Source: Burkholderiales bacterium (GTDB lineage Bacteria > Pseudomonadota > Gammaproteobacteria > Burkholderiales > JAEUMW01). From it: a DNA stretch of 6,445 nucleotides. Below are positions 1 to 6,445 of the stretch, piece after piece. The notes below the pieces were generated by a model, which was not told the DNA's origin, did not search any database, and worked only from the letters and a program-made list of their open reading frames with translations. The stretch spans positions 1 through 6,445 of the forward strand of contig JAEUMX010000303.1 in assembly GCA_016791285.1 (NCBI GenBank), read 5' to 3'. Every line of letters begins with the position of its first letter. The stretch's first letter is position 1. The translations under genes and the position numbers were made by a program.

Positions 1-1245
1 CCAGCGCTTCAGCGCCGCGGTGCGGCTCATGGCGCGGCCGGCGCCGTGGCTTGCCGAGGAGAAGGCGATCCGCTCGCTCTGCGCGGTTCCGGCCAGCACG
101 TATGAACCCGTACCCATGCTGCCGCCGATGATCACTGGCTGACCGACTCCCAGATAAGGCGCGGGGATCTCGGGATGGCCCGGGCCGAACGCGCGGGTCG
201 CGCCCTTCCGGTGCACGTAGAGCAGCTTCGGCTCGCCATCGACCTCGTGCCGTTCAGGCTTGCACGTGTTGTGGGAGATATCGAACAGCGTGGCCAGACG
301 CGCTTCCGGGAACACGCGCTCGAACGCATCGCGCGTGAGCTGGGCGAGAATCTGGCGATTGGCGAGGGCGACGTTGATCGCGGCATTCATCGCGCCCAGA
401 TACCGCTCGCCCTCGGCGGAGTGGATCGGCGCACACGCGAGCTCGCGGTCGGGAAGATGCACGCCGAGCCGACCCGCCGCCTTTGCCAGCGTGACGAGAT
501 AGTCGGTGCCGATCTGGTGTCCGAGTCCGCGCGACCCGCAGTGGAGCGACACGAGGATCTGTCCTTCGGCGAGGCCATACGCGCGCGCCGCCTCTGCATC
601 GTGGATGCGGTCCACCACCTGCACTTCGAGGTAGTGGTTGCCGGAACCGAGCGTGCCCATTTCGCCCCGTTGCCGCTTCTTCGCGAGCTCGGAGACGTAC
701 TGCGGCTTGGCACCTGCCATCGTCCCGTGCTCCTCGACGAATTCGAGCTCTGCCGCCGTTCCGAAACCCTCCGATACCGCCCAGCGCGCCCCGCCCTCCA
801 TCACCGCGTCCAGTTCGGCGGGCGTCAGGCGAATATCGCCTCCCTCTCCGACACCGGCAGGGATCGCCCGAAACAGCACGTTCGCCAGCGCTTCGATGCG
901 CGGCTCGATCTGCGTCAGAGTGAGGTTGGTGCGCAGACAGCGAATGCCGCAGGAGATGTCGAAGCCGACCCCGCCGGCGCAGATGATGCCGCCTGCCTCC
1001 GGATCGAAGGCGGCCACGCCGCCGATGGGAAAGCCGTAGCCCCAGTGGGCGTCGGGCATCGTCATCGCGCAGCCGACGAGCCCCGGCAACCGCGAGACGT
1101 TGGTGATCTGCTCCAGCACCTTGTCATCCATGCCGGCCAGCAGTGCCCCGCTCGCGAACAGCCGCACGGCGGGCGCAACGCACCCCGTTGCCGGGGCAGG
1201 TCGCCAGCAGTGAGGAGACAGCGGCTCTAGCGCTTCGAGCTTCAT
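1..1245 (-). CDS. rtcB: RtcB-family RNA-splicing ligase, C-terminus cut off by window edge
   Basis: GTP-dependent RNA ligase that joins 2',3'-cyclic phosphate (or 3'-phosphate) ends to 5'-OH ends through a guanylated histidine, using Mn2+; in bacteria it is linked to repair of cleaved tRNA and rRNA. The 415 visible residues contain MPDAHWGYGFPIGG (63-76), GGVGFDISCG (91-100), GSGNH (200-204), HCGSRG (235-240), DISHNTCKPERH (322-333) and SHGAGR (399-404). These supply the expected metal ligands and active-site residues D96, C99, H204, H235 and H325, and the nucleotidylated histidine H400; they align with D95, C98, H203, H234, H329 and H404 of Pyrococcus horikoshii RtcB. The ATG at 1245 gives the N-terminus usual for the roughly 475-residue subfamily (ending in MDDKVLEQ before the core), so about 60-70 residues lie beyond the edge. 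No clear Shine-Dalgarno sequence precedes it. It is last of the four visible genes of the operon, 78 bases after archease. No frameshift or missing catalytic residue is seen. Confidence 0.97.
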   Translation of the reverse strand, partial: MKLEALEPLSPHCWRPAPATGCVAPAVRLFASGALLAGMDDKVLEQITNVSRLPGLVGCAMTMPDAHWGYGFPIGGVAAFDPEAGGIICAGGVGFDISCGIRCLRTNLTLTQIEPRIEALANVLFRAIPAGVGEGGDIRLTPAELDAVMEGGARWAVSEGFGTAAELEFVEEHGTMAGAKPQYVSELAKKRQRGEMGTLGSGNHYLEVQVVDRIHDAEAARAYGLAEGQILVSLHCGSRGLGHQIGTDYLVTLAKAAGRLGVHLPDRELACAPIHSAEGERYLGAMNAAINVALANRQILAQLTRDAFERVFPEARLATLFDISHNTCKPERHEVDGEPKLLYVHRKGATRAFGPGHPEIPAPYLGVGQPVIIGGSMGTGSYVLAGTAQSERIAFSSASHGAGRAMSRTAALKRW

Positions 1246-1273
1246 GGCGCCGCCGGTGCAGATCTAGAATTCC

Positions 1274-1300
1274 AGTATAGGCGCACGCAGCGCTGCGCGC
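1274..1300 (-). promoter_or_regulatory. Intercistronic GC-rich palindrome plus -10-like hexamer before rtcB
   Basis: The 78-base gap between archease and rtcB contains a 12-base perfect palindrome, CGCAGCGCTGCG, at 1286-1297. With flanking pairs it can form an RNA stem of about 7 base pairs with a GCGC tetraloop on the minus strand. Just downstream on that strand is TATACT (1279 to 1274), a good sigma-70 -10 match, but no -35 hexamer sits 16-18 bases upstream of it. It could be an internal promoter for rtcB, an mRNA-processing or stabilising hairpin, or chance in GC-rich DNA. There is no T-tract, so it is not a typical intrinsic terminator. Confidence 0.3.
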
Positions 1301-1323
1301 CGGGTATTCTCAGATCCGCCTCG

Positions 1324-1749
1324 TCATACGTCGACTACACAGCGCGCCTCCCAACCGCCCGGGATCTCCTTGACGGAAAGCCCCGTAAGCGTCGCGCCCT
1401 TGACCTCCGTGCCGCGTGCGAAGTCGCGGCGCCAGGGTTCCCCCGCCGCCTCACCCCGCCACCGATCGCCGGTGCGCGTGAGTCGAAAGCAGGCGAGCGC
1501 GAGACCGTGTGCACGGGCTTCCGCCAGGAGTTCGTTCAGCCAGCGCACCAACGCGAGCTCGGGATCGGACTCCACGAATGCGACATAGATCCGATCGAGG
1601 GGCTGCACTTCGGCGGGATGCACCATGAACGCGAACATGGCCGCGGCCGCCGCCACGAACGCATCCTCGATCTTCGGGCCGCGGCCGATCACACCGATGT
1701 CCGCATCGTGCTCGAAGTAGTCCGCGTCGTGGGCGGCAACTCTACTCAT
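1324..1749 (-). CDS. Archease, RtcB activator protein
   Basis: Archease stimulates guanylation and multiple turnover of RtcB and broadens its nucleotide use, and its gene commonly neighbours rtcB, as here. The 141-residue product has the normal family length. It shows the N-terminal signature YFEHDADIGVIGRG (11-24; consensus roughly HTADIGI..RG), the C-terminal segment GTEVKGATLTGLSV (113-126) and the terminal VDV with D140. D17 and D140 correspond to the conserved acidic residues that bind metal in characterised archeases. I chose the ATG at 1749; a GTG directly before it (1752) would add one residue. The ATG lies 9 bases after the stop of the FemAB-like gene and overlaps the TGA of a two-codon ORF (1757-1749), so translation is probably coupled to the upstream gene. 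No strong ribosome binding site is visible. Confidence 0.95.
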   Translation of the reverse strand: MSRVAAHDADYFEHDADIGVIGRGPKIEDAFVAAAAAMFAFMVHPAEVQPLDRIYVAFVESDPELALVRWLNELLAEARAHGLALACFRLTRTGDRWRGEAAGEPWRRDFARGTEVKGATLTGLSVKEIPGGWEARCVVDV

Positions 1750-1758
1750 CACGCCATC

Positions 1759-2892
1759 TTACTCGCCCGCCTTGAAGGGTACACGCTCGGCGAGCTCGTC
1801 GAGATACGCTTCCATGCCCTTGGACTCGCGCACGAGAAAGTCCTCCACTGCGTGAGCAAACGCGGGGTGGGCGAGCCAGTGGTTCGAGAACGTGGCGACC
1901 GGCTCCAATCCGCGTGCGAGCTTGTGCTCGCCCTGTGCGCCGCCCTCGAAGATCGGGATGCCGTGTGCGATGCAGTAGTCGATCGCCTGGTAGTAGCAGG
2001 CCTCGAAGTGCAAGCCTGGCACGAACCGCTGTGTGCCCCAGTAGCGGCCATACATGCGACCGCCCCCGACCAGATGGAGGGAGGCGCACAAGGGCGCGTC
2101 GCCCAGGTAGCCGATCATCAGCAGCACCTCGTTCGGCATGGTATGCCCGATGCGCGGAAAGAACGAGCGGGTGAGGTAGGGCGACCCCCCATGCAGGCGG
2201 TACGTGCGGCGATAGCAGTCGTAGAAGAACGCCCAGTCGTTCACGCTTGCCTCGTCGCCTTTGACGTGCCTGAAGCGCACGCCGGCCTCGCGCAGCTTGC
2301 GGCGCTCCTGGCGGATCTTCTTCCGCTTCTCGTGATTCATCGCGCCGAGAAATCCGTCGAAGTCGGCGTAGCCCTGGTTCACCCAGTGGAACTGCACGCT
2401 GCGGCGGAGCAGGAGACCCTGGTCGGCGAGCGCCAGAGCCTGCGCGTCGTCGGGAAAGAGGATGTGGAGCGAGGAGCGCTGCTCGTCCTGCGCAAGGGCG
2501 AGCGCGGCGCGCAGCAGGGCGACCCGGTCTGCCGGGTTCCCGGCCAGAACCCGCGGTCCCGTCACCGGCGTGAACGGTATCGCACAGAGAAGCTTCGGGT
2601 AGTAGGCGAGCCCATGGCGCTCGTAGGCGTCGGCCCAGGCCCAGTCGAACACATACTCGCCGTATGAATGCGTCTTGAGGTAGAGCGGCATGGCCGCCGC
2701 GAGCAACCCGTCACGCCAGAGCAGCAGATAGCGGGGCGTCCAGCCGGTCGCGGGCGTCGCGCAGCCGGTGTCGTGCAGCGCATGCAGAAAGGCGTGCTTG
2801 AGCGCTGGATGGTCGCTGGTCAGGCGGTCCCACGCGGGCGGGGCGATGTCCGCGAGGCCTGGACGAACCTCTATCAGCGGGTCGGGTGCCAT
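1759..2892 (-). CDS. FemAB-like / GNAT-fold protein of the PF04339 (DUF482) family
   Basis: The 377-residue protein belongs to the family described as peptidoglycan biosynthesis/recognition FemAB-like, also annotated as GNAT-family N-acetyltransferase. The match rests on overall length and on characteristic stretches: SYGEYVFDWAWADAYERHG and YYPKLLCAIPFTPVTGPR (roughly residues 85-125), NHEKRKKIRQERRK (about 185-200, strongly basic), and the C-terminal region with MYGRYWGT, FEACYYQAIDYCI and FEGGAQGEHKLARG. FemA/B enzymes transfer amino acids from aminoacyl-tRNA to peptidoglycan precursors, but for this subfamily the acceptor and donor are not established, so the reaction is unknown. No signal peptide or membrane segment is seen, consistent with a cytoplasmic protein. 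The ATG at 2892 lies 15 bases after the TPR gene, and the stop is 9 bases before archease, so it sits centrally in the operon. The N-terminus (PLIEVRPGLADI) fits the family start. Confidence 0.88.
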   Translation of the reverse strand: MAPDPLIEVRPGLADIAPPAWDRLTSDHPALKHAFLHALHDTGCATPATGWTPRYLLLWRDGLLAAAMPLYLKTHSYGEYVFDWAWADAYERHGLAYYPKLLCAIPFTPVTGPRVLAGNPADRVALLRAALALAQDEQRSSLHILFPDDAQALALADQGLLLRRSVQFHWVNQGYADFDGFLGAMNHEKRKKIRQERRKLREAGVRFRHVKGDEASVNDWAFFYDCYRRTYRLHGGSPYLTRSFFPRIGHTMPNEVLLMIGYLGDAPLCASLHLVGGGRMYGRYWGTQRFVPGLHFEACYYQAIDYCIAHGIPIFEGGAQGEHKLARGLEPVATFSNHWLAHPAFAHAVEDFLVRESKGMEAYLDELAERVPFKAGE

Positions 2893-2907
2893 CGGCGCAG
2901 CGCTCGG

Positions 2908-3468
2908 TCAGCCGGTCAGGTTGCCGGTGTCGCGCTTCAGCTGCACGGTCATCCCGGGATCGAACTCCTCGACCCGGGCGATGATCTTCTTCACCTCCCT
3001 GGCATGACCGAGCGCGTGGTGCGCCATGGCGAGCTCGTACCAGGCGTGGGGGTTCATCGGCTGCAGCCGTGTCGCCTCTTCGTCCGCGGCGATGGCTTCG
3101 TCGTAACGCCCCAACGTCCGCAGCGCGACACCCATGCCGTACCAGGCTCGATCCTGGGCCGGCTTCAGGCGCACCGCCTCGCGGAAAGTCGCGATCGCCT
3201 GTTCCTCCTTGCGCTGCTGGTGGCGGACGAATCCCAGATTGAACATCGTATCGGCATCGTCGGGGCGGATCGCAAGCACGCGCTCGAACGACGTCTCGGC
3301 TTCGGCGAGTCGACCCCGCTGCGCAAGCAGATGGGCAATCCGGGTCGCGGTTGCAAACGACGCCGGGTTCGCCCTGAGCGCGTCCTCGTAGGCAGCGAGC
3401 GCCGCGTCGTGTTTGCGCAGCCACTGCCACACGCGTGCCCGCATGAGGTGCGCCGATTCCTCGAACAT
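2908..3468 (-). CDS. Tetratricopeptide-repeat protein
   Basis: The 186-residue protein is almost entirely TPR. Five consecutive 34-residue units can be laid out without gaps at about 4-37, 38-71, 72-105, 106-139 and 140-173, followed by a 13-residue tail. Units end in NPAS, RPDD, KPAQ, QPMN and DPGM, and carry the expected small/aromatic pattern (for example AWYGMGVALRTLGRYDEAI in unit 4). TPR superhelices bind protein partners; the partner here cannot be read from sequence. There is no signal peptide or catalytic domain. The ATG at 3468 is supported by AGAGG (3480-3476) 7 bases upstream, the best ribosome binding site of this operon. As first gene it probably carries the operon promoter in the 188-base divergent region shared with glnB. 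A link to RtcB function is inference from linkage only. Confidence 0.93.
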   Translation of the reverse strand: MFEESAHLMRARVWQWLRKHDAALAAYEDALRANPASFATATRIAHLLAQRGRLAEAETSFERVLAIRPDDADTMFNLGFVRHQQRKEEQAIATFREAVRLKPAQDRAWYGMGVALRTLGRYDEAIAADEEATRLQPMNPHAWYELAMAHHALGHAREVKKIIARVEEFDPGMTVQLKRDTGNLTG

Positions 3469-3475
3469 CGAAAAA

Positions 3476-3480
3476 CCTCT
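3476..3480 (-). promoter_or_regulatory. Ribosome binding site of the TPR gene
   Basis: AGAGG on the minus strand lies 7 bases before the ATG at 3468. It is the only clear Shine-Dalgarno match among the minus-strand genes of the left block, consistent with this being the first gene of the transcript and the following ones relying on translational coupling. Confidence 0.6.
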
Positions 3481-3524
3481 GGTGGCCGGGATGTTGCTGC
3501 TGTCGAGCGCGCTTCCCCCGATGA

Positions 3525-3995
<471 letters not shown>

Positions 3996-4019
3996 TGGCT
4001 TGAAGCACGCACATCCCCG

Positions 4020-4040
4020 CGGCATGCGCCTGCGCTGCCG
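4020..4040. terminator. GC-rich stem-loop in the convergent gap after glnB
   Basis: CGGCA (4020-4024) pairs with TGCCG (4036-4040), and inside, past a one-base bulge, GCG (4026-4028) pairs with CGC (4033-4035) around loop CCTG, giving an 8-pair stem. It lies 25 bases after the glnB stop and 13 bases beyond the end of the convergent 87-residue gene. No U-tract follows on either strand, so it is at best a weak or Rho-assisted terminator or a 3'-end stabiliser. Confidence 0.3.
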
Positions 4041-4052
4041 TTGCCGCCACAC

Positions 4053-4316
4053 TCATTGAGGCTTTTCGCTGGTACCCGCCAGTTTGAGTGCGGCTGCCAG
4101 CTCGGCGCGTGGGTCGGCAAAATCCTCGTATCGCCGGCCGCCGCCGGCTCGGCTGTACCAGTAGCGGCTGTTGCCGGCATCGCCTTCCATCTTGTGCAGG
4201 ATCGCGTGCACCCAGCACGCGAGCGGGTCGTCCAGCTCCTGCACGATCTCGTGCGCCCGCGTCCAGTCCGCGGCCAGGGCGGCCTCGATCGCGAGGGTGT
4301 GGACAGTCTTCGTCAT
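4053..4316 (-). CDS. Small conserved-looking hypothetical protein, 87 residues
   Basis: I cannot assign a function. The 87-residue product is predicted mainly helical, with an acidic first half ([25 protein letters not shown], about residues 22-46 when read as consecutive short motifs) and a tyrosine-rich stretch [20 protein letters not shown] (about 49-68). The motif pattern, helix, [11 protein letters not shown], then [10 protein letters not shown], looks like a small conserved proteobacterial hypothetical I vaguely recognise; this is memory, not a search. It has no signal peptide, membrane segment or cysteine-pair metal site. The ATG at 4316 is 43 bases downstream of the Smr gene on the same strand, so it is probably the last gene of the trxB-smr transcript. 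No Shine-Dalgarno sequence is visible; a 12-base palindrome (4319-4330) lies right before the start. It is more credible than the overlapping plus-strand frames because it ends and starts neatly between its neighbours. Confidence 0.75.
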   Translation of the reverse strand: MTKTVHTLAIEAALAADWTRAHEIVQELDDPLACWVHAILHKMEGDAGNSRYWYSRAGGGRRYEDFADPRAELAAALKLAGTSEKPQ

Positions 4317-4359
4317 CGCGCGGCGCCGCGGCCCGGGGGATTTTCAACGGTCTTGCCAA

Positions 4360-4935
4360 CTATCCAGACCGGTGCGGCGGGCGTCCCCGCACCAATACCA
4401 GGACCGCCCCGGCACCGCCATCGGCCGGGCGCGCCTGGCAGAAGGCCAGGATCTCCTGGCGCTGGCTCAGCCAGAGCGCCGTTTTCGATTTGAGCACCGG
4501 TTCGCCGTTCTTCGAGCGCAGGCCGCGCCCGTGAATGATGCGCACGCAGCGCCAGCCCTCGCGCAGGCAGCGCTGCAGAAAGGCGACGAGCGCCTCGCGC
4601 GCGGCGGGCACGGTCAGACCATGCAGATCGAGCTCGCCCTGCACGACCCAGTGGCCGCGGCGCAGCTTTCGCAGTGCCTGGCGCGACAGCCCCTCCCGCA
4701 CGAAGCCCAGTTCCGCCCCGGACTCGAATCCGTCTTCGAGCGGTGACTCGTCCGACAGACTCTCGGCCAGGATCTCCTGCTCCGCGCGCAGGCGCTGGAC
4801 CGGAACCGGTTCGACGCGCCGCGGCGGGTGGCGCACCCGGTCGGGCGGCTTGATCGGCGTCACGTCGCGCAGCGCCTCCCGCAGCAAGTCGAGCGCCTCG
4901 CCGTCGTCGTCGGGTGCGGGTGGCAGCGGTTTCAT
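4360..4935 (-). CDS. Smr-domain protein (Smr/MutS2 C-terminal family)
   Basis: The 191-residue protein has a charged, probably disordered N-terminal half (1-95, rich in D, E, P and R) and a C-terminal Smr domain. The domain carries both signatures: LDLHG at 102-106 (GELDLHGLTVPAAREAL) and HGRG at 135-138 (VRIIHGRGLRSKNG), followed by the segment reaching AVLVLVRG (177-184). Stand-alone Smr proteins of this architecture include E. coli SmrA/SmrB; the domain is an endonuclease or nucleic-acid-binding fold, and SmrB cleaves mRNA at collided ribosomes. Whether this protein does the same is not shown by sequence. The ATG at 4935 is 35 bases after trxB and overlaps (ATGA) the stop of a 10-codon ORF at 4964-4932, suggesting translational coupling to trxB. 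The same frame stays open far upstream into trxB, but that part is antiparallel-frame noise and not part of the protein. The short tail (RGRPPHRSG) is basic. Confidence 0.93.
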   Translation of the reverse strand: MKPLPPAPDDDGEALDLLREALRDVTPIKPPDRVRHPPRRVEPVPVQRLRAEQEILAESLSDESPLEDGFESGAELGFVREGLSRQALRKLRRGHWVVQGELDLHGLTVPAAREALVAFLQRCLREGWRCVRIIHGRGLRSKNGEPVLKSKTALWLSQRQEILAFCQARPADGGAGAVLVLVRGRPPHRSG

Positions 4936-4970
4936 CCGAGCAATCGCGAAACGCGCGCTTGCATCCGTTC

Positions 4971-6014
<1,044 letters not shown>

Positions 6015-6049
6015 TTACCCTCCGCCGCGGCCAACTTCGCCGATCCGTC

Positions 6050-6445
6050 ATGTCCATTGTAGACAGTCAGGCCGTAGCCGATCACTACCTCGACTGGGTC
6101 CGTCGCGAGAGTGCACAACTGCCCTTCAGACCGTGTCTCGCGACCCTGCTCTACACGCCGGCGTCGGACGCGGCGTCGCTGCAGTACCGCGATCTGGTCC
6201 TGAAGGATGCCGCCAAGGCGGGATTCGCGGCACGGTCCATCGAAGCCGCTGATGCGCACGCGTTGCGCCAGCGCATCCGGGAGGTCAACGAGGATGGCGG
6301 CGTTCACGGCCTGGTCGTGCTCTATCCGCTGAAGAGCAGCATGCGCGACGAGGACATCATGGACCTCGTGCTGCCGCACAAGGACATCGAAGGGCTGCAT
6401 TCCATCAATCTCGGCTATCTCATCAAGTACAAGGTGTACCTCGAC
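6050..6445 (+). CDS. FolD-family methylenetetrahydrofolate dehydrogenase, Mtd1-like variant, N-terminal part
   Basis: The 132 visible residues form the substrate-binding domain of the tetrahydrofolate dehydrogenase/cyclohydrolase family; the NAD(P)-binding domain lies beyond the window edge. Alignment by eye to E. coli FolD anchors on SLQYRDLVLKDAAKAGF (43-59), VHGLVVLYPL (85-94) and KDIEGLHSINLG (111-122). Y46 matches Tyr50, but the catalytic Lys54 position is V50, the Gln98 position is L91, and Asp121 is E114. Yeast Mtd1, an NAD-dependent dehydrogenase without cyclohydrolase activity, likewise has a non-lysine (Thr) and KDVEGL at these places, and its segment after this also contains a YLD like residues 130-132. 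A monofunctional dehydrogenase is therefore inferred. The ATG at 6050 starts an N-terminus (MSIVDSQAVADHYLDWVRR) that fits the family's first helix. It is divergent from trxB; no clear Shine-Dalgarno sequence is present. An inactive paralogue is the alternative. Confidence 0.85.
   Translation, partial: MSIVDSQAVADHYLDWVRRESAQLPFRPCLATLLYTPASDAASLQYRDLVLKDAAKAGFAARSIEAADAHALRQRIREVNEDGGVHGLVVLYPLKSSMRDEDIMDLVLPHKDIEGLHSINLGYLIKYKVYLD

Noticed and set aside
175..1230. 351-codon open frame on the plus strand
   Set aside because: It is antisense to rtcB, whose protein shows all catalytic motifs; long antisense frames are expected in GC-rich genes and the translation shows no recognisable family.
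1260..1272. Overlapping BglII, XbaI and EcoRI sites (AGATCT, TCTAGA, GAATTC) that look like a cloning polylinker
   Set aside because: Both sides belong to the same archease-rtcB operon with intact reading frames, so a vector junction is unlikely; chance is the simpler explanation.
1507..2667. 386-codon open frame on the plus strand
   Set aside because: Antisense to archease and the FemAB-like gene, low-complexity R/A/V/E-rich translation, no domain signature.

Overview
The window reads as a stretch of chromosome from a GC-rich proteobacterium, most likely a betaproteobacterium. The grounds are a uridylylatable GlnB-type P-II protein with tyrosine at residue 51, a low-molecular-weight thioredoxin reductase followed by an Smr-domain gene, and an RtcB of the roughly 475-residue bacterial type paired with archease. 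The taxon is inferred from gene content and base composition; no rRNA or other strong marker is present. Coding density is high. I see no insertion sequences, tRNAs, CRISPR arrays or phage genes.

Left block (1-3468, all minus strand): a tightly packed series read right to left, TPR-repeat protein, FemAB-like/GNAT-fold protein (PF04339), archease, then RtcB RNA ligase, whose C-terminal end is cut by the window edge. The gaps are 15, 9 and 78 bases, so an operon is likely. Archease is the known activator of RtcB, so the last two genes form an RNA repair/ligation module. The first two are passengers or unexplained partners.

Middle (3469-4052): a 188-base divergent region holds an AT-rich promoter island and a leader that looks strongly folded, followed by glnB, the nitrogen-signalling P-II protein, on the plus strand starting at a GTG. 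A small GC-rich stem-loop lies in the 57-base convergent gap after glnB.

Right block (4053-6445): read right to left on the minus strand, trxB (thioredoxin reductase), an Smr-domain protein and a small 87-residue protein of unknown function form a second likely operon. Divergent from trxB, a plus-strand gene runs off the right edge. It encodes the N-terminal part of a FolD-family protein in which several catalytic positions of the bifunctional enzyme are substituted, resembling the monofunctional NAD-dependent methylenetetrahydrofolate dehydrogenase of yeast (Mtd1).

The observations most worth following are the Mtd1-like FolD paralogue, the nested hairpins in the glnB leader, recurrent tiny ORFs whose stop codon overlaps a gene start (archease, glnB, smr, trxB), and the linkage of a TPR and a FemAB-like gene to archease-rtcB. 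I did not find convincing evidence of a wholly new multi-gene system.
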